In this document: in pieces, positions 32,733 through 44,268 of the stretch
Numbering within the stretch: position 1 is the first letter of the stretch
Layout of the letters: the number at the start of each line of letters is the position of its first letter
DNA from: Paramecium tetraurelia
Taxonomy: Eukaryota; Ciliophora; Oligohymenophorea; Peniculida; Parameciidae
Length of the DNA: 64,000 nt
Reading direction: 5' to 3'
Assembly: GCF_000165425.1 (NCBI RefSeq)
Contig: NW_001799377.1
Span: 137,204 to 201,203 of the forward strand
Program-made: the position numbers and the translations under genes
The notes under the pieces: generated by a model
Told to the model about the DNA's origin: nothing
The model's database searches: none
What the model saw: the letters and a program-made list of their open reading frames with translations, nothing else

Positions 32733-35191
32733 TCATCCATTCAATTTCTACTGGAAGAAACTTGGATTCCTCAAACTCTCCTCGTCATAGTCAATTATTC
32801 GAGATTAATTCTAATATAATTATATTATCTATCTCCAAAAACTTTTATGCCCTTATTAATTAAATGTGCTTTCAGTTCCAAAAACGTATTAACAGTATTT
32901 AGCTCTTGATAATGCTACGTTTGCTCTTCTCTAATCATATAAAAATCCAATCGAATCTTTTGAACGTACTAGAGATAGTATAACAATTTCATTCTCTTTC
33001 CCTTAAAACGAATCTACTGTATCTACTTCTACATAATTAAGCAGATTCCAATCTTTTAATCTTAATCTCAAAAGTTCTTTTTACATTTAGTAAGGACTGA
33101 TAATTGAAATTATTTTATTTGTTTTCGATTTAATTTCATCACTCAATATATATTTTACTAATTAAATTATCGCCTCGCACTCTAAGACATTCCTAAAGCT
33201 AGAATCCTTAAGTTCCTCTGTATTATAAGGGGTGTTGAAAAAAAAACTGTTTTTATTTGGACTTATTTTTGCTTCAATATAAGCAGGAATCTACATTTAG
33301 ATTTTACTTTTTTTTAGAGAATTAGAATAAAAAATCTTAGATGTAATTTCTGCTAGATTTGACATTTACCGATATTATTCTGTCAATTTTTTAGACTAAA
33401 TGCAATTTAGCATTCTTTCAAATAAGGAACGATTAAAATGATTATTTTCAGATTCCTTTGCTATAACAATTGGATTCAATTATTTTGTATCTCCAACAAG
33501 GACTATTTTTTCTATATTGTTATATTCAATAAATGGGATCAACTATGATGGTTCTAATGCTGTTGGAGCCTCATCAATTATGCACATTCTCAAATTCACA
33601 TTCTATAATGCATTTTGCAACTTATTATTGTTACAGCTATTTAATGTAGATGCTATAATATGACGCTATTATTAATAATTATTATTTACATATTTGAAAA
33701 TGCCTTCTTGTATTTCTAAATATTTATTTTGTTTTGATTTCAACAACTCATGCAAATCGTTAAAAACATGTCCAAAAGCCTTCAATGTTAATACACTTTT
33801 TTTTATTCTAAAATTTAGATACTCGATATATTTCATGAGCTAAACTAGACTTATTTAAGGGGGTCCATTTGTAAGATTGTTATTTGATTCATCTATTTCC
33901 ATCAAAAAAGATGAAAAGTCTTAAATTTACTCACTCTGCAATTCTTAAATTATGTTGATTGTGATATATTTTTCAAATATTTTCGTAACTTCATCCTTAA
34001 ATTATGAAAAAAATTCTTGTTAAGAACGAATCTCTGCACTATATCTAGCTATGTCATTTTCACATAAATCAGGTCTTCCAAATCGAAGAACCTTAAGAGA
34101 TTAAGGTTATTCCTCTGAGCAATAAATTATGGAATTTGGAGTTTCTATACTTTTATTAATTTTCCTAACCAAATCATTTACAATTCCGTTGGATTTTCCT
34201 AAAATTAAAATTACATCTTTTTAGTCCTCATTCCTAGATTCTTTTAATAAACTCTAGAAAATTGATAAGATACCTAAAATGGTTTAGGTTTTTCCTGTTC
34301 CTGGAGGACCTTCAATTAATGTAAACTATTATTATAATAATTATAAGTTACTTTTTATTCGAAATTCATAGCACTTTCAATAGCTTCTAACTACGATTTA
34401 TCAAAATGTCTTGTAAAGTTAATGTTTTACTTTGACCTTTAAAACATTTATTTTGCATTTTTTCCAAATTAAGTCAACTTTTATTAGTTATTTTTTGTTG
34501 ATGGTTTAAGTATGAGTTAATAAAAACTGCAACTATAAAGTCTAAATATAGCTTTGGCTTCATTCAAATATACTTTTGGAGAACTTAATGGAATAAAATT
34601 GACAATAAATTATTTTCTTTTTAGATTTATAATACCATCCCTTCCTTTCAACTATGTGTATTCAAAGTTGTTTCTAACATCATTCGTAAATGGTAATATT
34701 ATGAATTCTTGCTTTTCTTTCTTTATGTATAGACATAATGTTTAATACATTTAACCATCTTTTTGCCTAATAAATGTTCCACCTATAAATGTTTTGGATT
34801 TTTTAAAAGTTAAATATTGTCCATACCTTTAATATTTCCAAGAATTGATCTTATTTTTCTCATCCTTTACTTATTTCATTACTTACAGCCTTATACCTGT
34901 ATGGAAATTAGGTTGCTCCTCTTCATCAATCATAACACTAAATTTTAGTGGATAAGAAGACTATGTTAAAAAAATCTTTTTATGAAATGTCATTTCCTTT
35001 ACTAAACCACCATAATTTTCATTTTGAAACAAAGGGAACATTTTTTCTTCGTATTCATCAGGTGATTCAAAAGAAATTTATTTCTCTAATGAAGTTATCA
35101 AATTATGATGTTTGGCAAATCTATAACCTTTATTACTTATTAAGTGATTTAGATCTGAAAGTTTAAACCAATCAATTTGTTTTTATTGCAT
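32733..35191 (-). CDS. Superfamily 1 RNA/DNA helicase, UPF1/SEN1-like
   Basis: 810 residues with one 26-nt intron (34326-34351) immediately before the Walker A segment. Helicase motifs in order: Q-motif region FDKSQLEAIESAM; motif I IEGPPGTGKTQTI; motif II LRMCIIDEAPTALEP (DEAP instead of the usual DEAA/DEAC); motif III VLVGDTKQLNP; motif IV region LTEQYRQMSNLA; motif V TVDSFQGKENEIVIL; motif VI RRANVALSRAK. The N-terminal 330 residues are specific to this protein and carry no zinc-binding CH domain, so it is probably not UPF1 itself. SEN1, IGHMBP2 or a ciliate-specific branch are alternatives. Role in RNA processing or decay is inferred. Confidence 0.9.
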
Positions 35192-35471
35192 ATTTAATTT
35201 AATTACTTTTTGTACATTTTGATTTTAGTTATCTATGGTAAAATTCTAATGAATTCTGAAGGAATACAATTGGGATGTACAATATTTCAACTATTCCAAT
35301 TCTAGAATGTTATCTATAAAATATTATGATTTTATAATATAATTAATAATTAAATTTATTAAAACATTAAATTTAATATAAAATGAAAATTGACAGAAAA
35401 AAGCATTGAATGAATTTCATTTCTTTTTTATATAATAATAATTGAATTAATAATTTAATATAAAAACGGAA
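35192..35471. other. AT-rich divergent spacer
   Basis: 280 bases separating the start codons of the minus-strand helicase and the plus-strand secreted protein, so it should hold both promoters. No other feature seen. Confidence 0.5.
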
Positions 35472-35803
35472 ATGAGATTATTATTGGTTCTTCTATTGAT
35501 TGGTATAATATCAGCAACAATGGCTCCTCCTATCACAAGCAATGATAAGAAGTGGGTGAGATCAACTGCTGAGAATGACTCATGTCATAAGGAATGCAAA
35601 AAATCGGATGGTCATGTTTGTGCAGGATTACATAAAACATAATGTTGCTAGAAACACTGGTGCATTTAAGATGAAAAATTACACGATGTATGGAATTGCA
35701 GAAATGGATTGTACATATTTATGTTCAATTTAGTGAAATTCATGTTGATTCATGCAATTCATTCCCAAAAAGAGATGCTGGATTTTTACAAGAAGACTAT
35801 TGA
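35472..35803 (+). CDS. Small secreted cysteine-rich protein
   Basis: 102 residues. A strong signal peptide (MRLLLVLLLIGIISA) is followed by a mature part with nine cysteines arranged C-x3-C, C, CC, C, C and C (SCHKECKK, QCCQKHWC, NCRNG, DSCNS). One 23-nt intron at 35711-35733 is needed to reach FEIHVDSCNSFPKRDAG and the stop; without it the frame runs into a meaningless hydrophobic tail. The spacing is not one I can name. An odd Cys number suggests one free Cys or dimer. It could be a mating-related, defence or surface protein; function unknown. Confidence 0.78.
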
Positions 35804-35861
35804 GCCACAATATAAATTATATTAATTATTATCATTCTTTCCATTGTCACAAATTTTAAGA

Positions 35862-37304
35862 TCATTCTATTTAAATTTAATTGTTTGTTTTTTTGGATTT
35901 CATTTTCTTTATAATCTCTCCTGCAATATATTAAAAATCATTATCACTCTAATATGTAAATAGTCCTCTCTTTTCCATAAAATGGTATGCATAACACAGA
36001 ACATTGGGTAATTTATTATAATAAACTAATTGTGATTCCTAATTTAATTTTTTGATCTTTTGTTCTATAGTATCACCTTTTTAGATGGAGATGGGCGAGA
36101 CATCAAATTCTAAATAATTATCTTAAATAGTGCCAATTTCTACAGCCCTGGGAACAGTCACAAACCCACAATCAGATGCCACTATATTAGCAACTGATGT
36201 TTCAGGATATTGAATATAATCTTTAATTATGAATTTCTAAAAGTCGTCTGTAAAATCAACCGCTTATAAAAACTATTCATTGTACATTCCTGCAATGTTC
36301 ATTTCATAGTATATAAATAATTATTGACAATTCAATAAAAATGCCTAAGACTCTTAATGTATTTTTACATCTAAGATCACTGCAAATTAGTTCTCACCAA
36401 TCTTTAATGTTAATTCTATGCACTTTTTCAAAAGGAGAGTATGTGAATCCACAATTACAACCCAAGGGTGTCCAAAATTGTTTTCATTCAACAAAAATAT
36501 AATCTATAAAATATCCAATATTATATATTACATTTTCCTTCCTATAAAATATTTTTACAATGCTTGTATCTTCATTGATTGTTAATTTTACAGAATATTC
36601 TTTATAGCCCTCTTCATTCAAAATGATAAAATTCAGTTATTATGCTTCTACTATCGATTAAGCAATTATAAAGTCTTAATCTAACTAAAATTAATAGGTT
36701 AATTACACAAAAAAGCATCATTTTACCAAGTCTTCCATTTTCTCTAAAAAAGCTATATATCTGTAGAATTTAGTTATTCTTCAAAATTGTCACTAACACT
36801 TCTTTCTTATTGGTTACTCGAAAATCACATACAAGAGCAATCACAGAATTTCTGTTGATACAATATGTAAGGGCTTGATTAAAATATAAATCTCTGTATT
36901 CTTTAATTTACAGATCCACTTACGGATGAAAAAGCAGTTAATATAAGCAACCTTTGTATTTATTGCTAAATTCTCCATTTCTATAATTGAGGAACATTAA
37001 ATTATCTTTTTCATATGCTAAAAAGGATAGGTATTGTTCATCAATAATATTAATTTGAAAGACTTCATCTTTAAATCTATCAATCTAATATAAGAGAGAG
37101 ATACTGATATTAATTAGTTTGATTTAATTTTAGATTGATTATAGTAAATTAGGAATTGAATTTTGCTCGTTCTTCATCAATTGACTAATAAACTTGGACT
37201 ATGATCTCTTCATTTGTCAATAAGGTGATTAGTAAACGCTATTTGTCATGCTAAATAGGAATAGGGATTTTATAGTCCACAGATAATGTGATATTATTTT
37301 ACAT
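35862..37304 (-). CDS. Unknown protein (~454 aa), possibly beta-propeller
   Basis: 454 residues in four exons (introns of 28, 22 and 28 nt, confirmed by divisible length). Starts MQNNITLSVDYKIPIP. The body is beta-rich, with blade-like segments (EEIIVQVYQSIDEER, VLVTILKNNQILQIY, NFIILNEEGYKEYSV, IIFLLNENNFGHPWVVIVDS) recalling a divergent propeller. The C-terminal part includes YPETSVANIVASDCGFVTV and a helical basic tail (IIKKMKSKKTNNQ). No named family. Its start is only 25 bp from the stop of the next gene upstream on the same strand. Confidence 0.7.
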
Positions 37305-37329
37305 AAATTTAATAATAAATAGTAATAGT

Positions 37330-37869
37330 TCAGTTTGATCTCTAAGAGTTTTGGTTGTTGTTATCCCAGCCTCTAATAGAGGGTAACACTACTAAGTTTT
37401 TGAATTAGATTGGTTCTGGGTTGATGTGAGATAATCTCCTAGGACAATTGGATTGGGAATTATTAATATGTTTTGGGATGTCTGGAATTTTGCTTCGCAA
37501 TATTTCAGATTTCATAATGCTCAATTTGGTGATTTTCATATCATCTTCCCAAAGTGGCAATGAGGATTGCTTAGAACTATTGATATGGTGAATTGATCCC
37601 TTATTTTCTGCATTTTCTTTGAAATCTCTGGATTCTCTTCTGTTTCTAAAGAGCTTCTTGTCATATAGAAATAAATTTCGATATTTTTTGAGTTAAGTTC
37701 TTAATGCACTTTATTACTTGAATCCTAAATTTGAGACTTTATTGTTTGGCAATTCTGCTAAGATTCCAATATCATCCAAGGTTGGTGCTACATAAACAGA
37801 ATTCAACCTCCTGGGACGATTAAATATTCTATTTTACAAATTAAGTAATTCCTATCTGTTAAAATTCAT
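37330..37869 (-). CDS. Unknown basic protein (179 aa)
   Basis: Intronless. Rich in Arg, Asn and Ser and predicted mostly disordered: IFNRPRRLNSVYVAPTLDD near the start, then an Arg-rich stretch (KKLFRNRRESRDFKE) and SEILRSKIPDIPKHIN. No domain recognised. Gln codons include TAA/TAG. Tightly packed between two other minus-strand genes (25 bp and 44 bp spacing). A nucleic-acid or microtubule-binding role would fit the charge, but this is speculation. Confidence 0.65.
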
Positions 37870-37913
37870 GAGCAAATAAAAAATTAATAAATTAATTAGT
37901 CAAAGTTTTATAT

Positions 37914-38340
37914 TCAGAACATGTCCTCCAATCGTTTACCTTGCATTTTGATTTTTATCTAAATTTCATAATAAGTATATTTTTACTTTAAATTATTAAT
38001 GCTTGATTCCAAAGTAAAGTTTTGGTTGATTAAGTTTCGTAGGTTCTGGAACATATTTCACATTCACATATTTTCGGCAAGGATTTTGGTTCAATGGCAA
38101 TCTAAAATCGAATGTTCTATTGATTGGTTTTAAGTCAGCATCAAAATGTTAAATTTTTCGATATGATTGAATACTGTTCTCTCTCTTTTGGTTATGTATC
38201 ATCTATTTCAAATCCGAAGAGGTCACAAAGGTGCTCTGAATTAGTTTTGGTTATTTTTGATATTCTCGAACTCCAATTAATTCAGAAATTCTGATTGGAT
38301 CATCATCCTAAAGACAATAAGTTAATGCTTTATTTAGCAT
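37914..38340 (-). CDS. Unknown small protein (132 aa)
   Basis: One 28-nt intron (37959-37986) near the 3' end, giving a C-terminus IKMQGKRLEDMF. Contains DDDPIRISELIGVREYQKQP and, later, FRLPLNQNPCRKYVNVKYVP. The protein is basic, without membrane segments. No family recognised. A separate reading that ignores the intron ends 20 codons earlier, but the spliced length is divisible by three and the tail looks coding. Confidence 0.62.
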
Positions 38341-38656
38341 ATAATAATTATAACCTATATTTATAAAAATACTGTTACATAAGCATAAAAAACCATACAA
38401 TATATATTCTCCATTATCCCATTAAACTGATATGTTAAAATTACTAGATGATTATAGAGAAGTGACGACATCATATCTAAAATATCTATTAATATTATAA
38501 ACTGCTAGTAAGAAATGTCTTTCAGGTTTTAGTAATATTTAAAATATTAGATTCTCAATGTTTAATCCTATAACAATATTGAATAATTTGTTTAACACTT
38601 CTAAGTTACTTAATAAATGCTGATAATTTAATAAAAATATTATTATTATATATATA
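38341..38656. other. Spacer
   Basis: 316 AT-rich bases between the small unknown gene and the transposase-derived gene. A minus-strand frame overlapping the end of the latter continues here but is only read-through of its 3' flank. Confidence 0.4.
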
Positions 38657-41600
38657 TCATTTATTGATCTTGGCCACTCTAGCTTACAATTTCTGGATTG
38701 CAGGTTCAATGCTCTTTTATTCTCCAATTTTAGTTTTTATTAATTGAGGCACAACCTAAGAACTTTGAACAGCTTCCTATTAATAGTTATAAACCTAAGA
38801 AATGGATTTCGATAGTTGTTGTGCTGATTTAATCGGTGGATCTACTTGACTCAAAGAATAAATCTCCTATCTGTTTTGTTGAGTTTTCTATTATGGAACT
38901 AATATGTTAGGTTATTGGAACATTTTTTGTATCAAATCTGACAAAGAAACCAATAAAGTTTGGATTCCTATTGATAACTCTTCATCAGGATCTAAACTGT
39001 CCAATTATTGTAGAGTATCATCAATAACTGGCAAAGCCGATTTGGCATTAGCATCCCTTGATGCTTCAATTTGAGAACGATAGAATTCAAATTTGACTAT
39101 AGCTTGTTTATTTGTAAGTTTTCTATTTGGATTTGTAATTTTTGGCTGATTTACTAACATTTCTATATGCGATTTCAAGCATTGTTCATTCTTACTTCTG
39201 CAGACAGGAATCAACATTTAGAAATGATTTGAGCATTCTCTACAAATAGTTTAACTAGATTCTCCACATTCTATACAACTAAATGTTCCAGTGTCTCCAG
39301 ATTCCAGAGTGTGATTCTATGGAAATTGGTTAATACCTCTACGTTTGAAACTTCGAACATAGAGAGAGTGTAGTAATTATCTCACAAATTCAAGATACAT
39401 TTATTTTGCTTTTTCTGGTGCTAATGTAGTTTATTAATTTTTAGTTTTATTTAAAATGTTAGCATTATAAATGCTAGAATAGACTAATTGAACAAGAATT
39501 TCCAAATGCTGATTTGCATCTTAATGAGGTATTTGTGAATATTGATAAGTCTTTCCTCGTTTATCATATTAAGTCTTTATTTTATCATAAAGATAGAGGA
39601 TGATGGGTTTGTTGACATCACTCTTAATCTTAGTATCCTAAGGTTTGAGTCTTGTGAAATCAGCGAATGAAGATACGAATCCCTCAACTTATTATATATG
39701 CTATTGTCTTTCTGCATAAATAAGCATAATCGTCTGGTTGTCAGATGATAAGAATTGAGTGCTTTTACCTTTTTAAGCATTTTATTTCACTTCTTAGATC
39801 TACTCTTAAGTCAATTGGGTCTAAATATATTTAAGTAAATACCTGTTTGTCTACTAACTTTGCCAATGAACCAAACTATTTCTTTTTCAATTGAGATATC
39901 AGATTCAAAGATGAAACATCAGGGCCTAAATACAATTTATGATGTTTGCCTTAATATTTTTATAAGCTTTAAAGGATCTTTTAATCTTTGATTCCATAGA
40001 TGAAGTCTAACACATACCCTTTCATTCCATCAGAAAGTGAGATAAGACCTTCCACACTATGATTTTGATAAAAGATAGGTGAGTCGAGAGTTAAGAATTC
40101 CTCCGGTTGGTAATTGTTTTTGAAATTCTTACTTATCTTTTCAAAAATGAAGGAATAATCTTCTAATTCATCAATCCGGATTTCCTTACAAATATGACCA
40201 AATGTCACATAATCTATTATGTGATCAAATCTAACTCTTTTGATTTCTCTCATACCCAACAATTAGATGTAGAAAATGTAGATTAGTGCTGTGATAAATG
40301 ACTCCAAAATATCTTCATCAATTCTAATGCATTAGCGTTTGTTTGATATTTGACAGATGTACTTGAAGATGCTTTAATCAAAATACAATTTAAATAATTC
40401 ATAGGGATCACAGATTTCAATGTCTTCTCCCACATCAACTCTAAACTTTTCATTCATATAATAATCCTTAGGAATGTCTGTATTAAAATTAATTTCTTGC
40501 CAATGTTACTATTGTATGGATTGCTAAGTTCCACAAATTAAATTGCCAGCCTTCTTAAAATCGATGAATGCCTGACTATCCATGACTTCATCCAAAAAAT
40601 CAGAATCATTCTCCTCTATTGTTGGCTAAGCAACACTTTATCTCTTAACACTTTCTTGTAACTTAGCTTATAGTTTAATTTAGGACTCCCTCAATTAAGA
40701 TTGTTAATGACTACTCAACTGTTCCTTATTTTTTTTTACTTGATTTAGTTCATAAGTGATGTTCTTTTCCAATATCTACTATTAAAATATAGGTTATTGT
40801 CTGCTTGGCATGATGGGAGGTCTATCAACTTAATATGAGGATGTATATTATTATGTTATCATATCTCTTACTCTGGGAGGACTATTGCTAAATCTGGATT
40901 GATTTTGATTCATTCCTAGAAATTTATGATTTATAGACTATTAAGCAGCTTAAGACGTAGAGATCATTTAAACTGAACTAACTGTCGGTAGCAATTTTGG
41001 ATTTGATCCAGCATGAGGTGGTATAAAAGGTTGACTCTTTCTATCTTATTTATTTGGATACCATGCTCCTGTTCCTAAAGGCACATCAGAAACTTCTTAG
41101 ATTGCAGTTGTTTATTAGGATTAAGTTGGGGCAACTGATTTTTCTCTAATTTCTTAGAATTTCGAAAGTATATTTTGAATTTATTATTGAGGTTATGGTG
41201 GAGGAGGAGGTTACCTTTACGGTAGAACACTAGTTTTAATAAATTGAATTCCTCCATTTTGTGGTTGTGATTGATCTTCAAAGGTGACATTTGCTCTTTT
41301 TTTACCTTGTTATTTCTTAAGTCCTGCCTTTGGAGGTACAATCATTGGTTTTTTAAGAATGCCTCCATCTTAATTTGCATTTTCTTATTCTAAATCTTGA
41401 GCAATAATAGCTTCTAGAAAGTCAGGTTTATTTGCAAAATGTTCTACAAGGACTTAAAATTATTTTTATTTCTGCACTTGATTGAGTGTTGTTTATGGAT
41501 TCTTTAGAATTGAACCAGAAATGATCACATCATTATTATTATTATTATTATTGTTATTATTATTATTCATGATTTTACTATCAGAGATTGCTACCTTTTT

Positions 41601-41933
41601 GATTAAGACATCCTTAATCTCATCTAAATCTTAATCAGTCATTTTAGAAGTGATTTTTTCTAATTTCTTAATTGATTTCTTTTTCCATCTTAATGCATAA
41701 GGTCTACGCAACATTTATTCTTCTTCTAGTTATTACCTTTCAATATCTTCTGTGTTTTCTTAGTTCGATTATTCTGCTTATGGTTATGGTTATTGCACTA
41801 TTTATTATTAGGTTTATTATTTTTATTCTTATATTGGAGTTGGAATGACAATATCCTATGGATTTTATATCAATTAAATTGATTCATCGCTTTCCACTTC
41901 ATAATCAATGACACCTAATTCTTCATTAAACAT
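38657..41933 (-). CDS. Domesticated piggyBac transposase, PiggyMac-like (PgmL)
   Basis: 1,084 residues with one 22-nt intron (39821-39842). The N-terminal half is Gln/Asn/Pro-rich and disordered, with an Asn run from an ATT repeat. A piggyBac transposase core follows (about residues 500-850): DPYELFKLYFDQSIFKYI, SFITALIYIFYIQLLGMRE, FLTLDSPIFYQN, KGYVLDFIYGIKD, HHKLYLGPDVSSLNLI and PIILYLYDKIKTQYDKRGKT. Next comes a cysteine-rich domain (CIECGESSQTICRECS, then CRSKNEQCLKSHIEM) like the piggyBac CRD, and a coiled-coil tail. In Paramecium, Pgm and its PgmL partners excise germline segments during macronuclear development. Spacing of the candidate acidic residues differs from the catalytic DDD pattern (about 55 residues between the first two, about 79 in Pgm), so it is probably a non-catalytic partner. 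It has a host-like frame, no terminal repeats, and is intact. Confidence 0.85.
41529..41570. repeat. ATT trinucleotide repeat inside the PgmL-like gene
   Basis: Interrupted run of ATT (AAT on the coding strand) of about 12 units that encodes an asparagine tract in the disordered N-terminal part of the transposase-derived protein. Likely length-variable. Confidence 0.8.
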
Positions 41934-42048
41934 TGCTTTAAAAATATTTAATTCCGATGTTATTTAATTGTGAACTTGTCACTGTGTCAAAAATTTGACA
42001 TACATTTTAAAATATATTATTTATATGTTTAGTATATATATATATAGA

Positions 42049-44237
42049 TCAGTCATCTTCCTGCTCTTACTCTTCTTCAATCTTCATCAAATAGGAATTA
42101 ATCTATTAATCCAACAAGTCCTTAAGTTTCTCCTTCATATTCTCATCCAATTCTAATTAATGTTTAATAAATATTATTACTGTGTTCTTTAGCAAACTTA
42201 TTAGCCAAACTGACTGAAGTATCCCCTTCGAACACTACAATTCTAGCACTTTTGCCATCCTCAATCTTAACATCTACATACAACATGGGAGTGGTCTTGT
42301 CACTAATTGGTCTACTCTTATTCTTCTTTTATTTTGGTTCATTGTTGAGTACATTTTCAGTGAGACACTTCTCCTTTCTTCTAATAGTATTATTAGTAGT
42401 AGTTCCCTTGTTCTTTAAATTGGCAAGAGTCTTCTATCTCAATCTAGCTTCCTTCATTCTGGCTGCCTATTTTTCCATCTCTTGAGAAGCATAATTACTA
42501 GCTTAGGTCTTTGAGGCTGGTTTACTAATCTATGGTTGGAATGTGCAATGCTATTATTGATTATCGAATTCCACATCCACAGTTGTTCTATCCTCCTACT
42601 TTTAGAGAGGCTTAGCTAATTGATGTAAATCTATAGTAATTTCTCTCTAGATGGATTTACACTCTTTCATTCTTTCATCATCTACTTGTTTCTTTAACTC
42701 TTCTAAACCCTACTTCTTCTTCTCCTCTTATTGAGTAAACCATTCAAACAATGATGAATCTTATCTCTTAGCTTCAGCCAATTGTTTAGTTCTATCTGAT
42801 ATCTTGGGTGATCCACATCTGATGTCAGGCTATGGAGAACGAGCCATTCTTCTTCTAACTCCATTTCCATTCTGTTGTTTAGTATTCAAATATAATTTGT
42901 AGAACATCTTGTGTAATTCTTAACAATCACCAACACTCAATATCAGATTTCCATTCTCATCACATTAATATTTAGACTTAACTTAAATGTTTTCTTCCAC
43001 CTTAGGTTTATACAATGGTATTTCTATTAAGTGTTATGGTACTGCTTGGATGGCTAGTAAGATAACCAGTAGGTTTCTTGATAATACATAAAATCCATTA
43101 TTCAATTCATTCCATAACATATCACATTATCCGCAACCTAGTCCTTCTAATATTTTTTAAAAGTCATCCTAATATATCTCAGAATAATCCTTTGTTTCTT
43201 GAACTCTATCCAAGCCACTCAATTAATAATAGAATTCCTTAATGAATCTCTGTACAAACCAAGATTGACTCTTGTCAGTAGGTGATATTACTGATTATGG
43301 AATCATAGTTTCAGTTTGTTTCTTTTATTCTAACCTATTTTTAGCATCATTATATAAGAAATCTTAGACTGATTCTTCTCTTTTGATTTCCTTGGATTTC
43401 TTGGATATCTAGGGTTTGAATGAGAGACCTAAAGTGGAATCTGGTAATGTTTAGGTTTTAGACTTGACTTCATGTAATCTTTCAACAAGAGGCTACTCAC
43501 AATATTTCAATGTTAATTTCTAAGTTTTAACAGTTAATTTTGGACTAGACAACTCTGCTTTTTCATCTTCCTCTTATTGTTTTTAGAGTATTTCTCTCTT
43601 TTCATTGACTTTTTGGAGATGTCTCATTTATTATTCATGAAATTCATCTGCAGATCGAACCTCTTGATTTGTAGCTTTTATGGCCATTCTTCTACTTTTC
43701 TCATCTATTTAAGGTTGAAAGCTGCATTGACTCAAGTACTCGGCATCCAATTGGTCTTTGAGTGTTTGTTTCTTGTCACTTACAAAGGTTTTATATTCAA
43801 GGAGTCTATTGCAGACTTCAGGAGTCTTGTCTCCATTTTGATTGGGTAGGGAATGTAATCTTTCAGGAGACAACAACAATTTCTAATCCTTCACATGGAA
43901 GGCTCTTTGAGATTTCTAGGCTTCTAGTGTGTCTGGAATGTGATTATAAAGTTATTAGGCGAGAACTGTGAATTTGGAAGGAGACACAGCTACTGTTCTG
44001 GTTTGCCATTGGTTAGGTTTTTCAGAAACAGTGGTTTACATTTATTTAGAAGGACGGTTGTTTTCCTTTTTGGGTTTATCACCATAAACAAGTGATTGTG
44101 CCAATTCACCAGGCTTAGACTTGCCATACATATTTGATAATTGATCTAGAGTATGAAGGCAAATGCTTACTTAGAGATGTGATTTATTGACGATTATTGT
44201 CTCTCTATTTCATGGAGGCATCATTATTCTAACTCAT
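42049..44237 (-). CDS. Large coiled-coil protein, probable ciliary/cytoskeletal
   Basis: About 711 residues, two introns (25 nt near the start; 28 nt at 42153-42180 near the end). Two related blocks stand out: CSFQPQIDEKSRRM followed by a charged helix, and CTFQPQISKPASK followed by a helix with EMEKQAARMKEARLRQK. Such FxPxI blocks recur in protist flagellar and cortical proteins as I recall. A middle helical domain (FVQRFIKEFYYQLSGLDR) separates them. Near the C-terminus, LYVDVKIEDGKSARIVVFEG then DTSVSLANKFAKEH and LKDLLDQQI form a small ubiquitin-like domain seen in other protist proteins. It ends with an acidic stretch. Function unproven. Confidence 0.72.
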
Positions 44238-44268
44238 AACTGACATTTTAATAATAAAATTATATTTA

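Noticed and set aside
34554-35166. Two plus-strand frames of 63 and 72 codons
   Set aside because: Antisense of the helicase N-terminus, whose frame continues without break into the helicase motifs.
38657-41933. An active piggyBac transposon copy
   Set aside because: No terminal inverted repeats or TTAA flanks recognised, one host-type 22-nt intron, long host-like N-terminus and no sign of a mobile unit; better explained as a domesticated gene.
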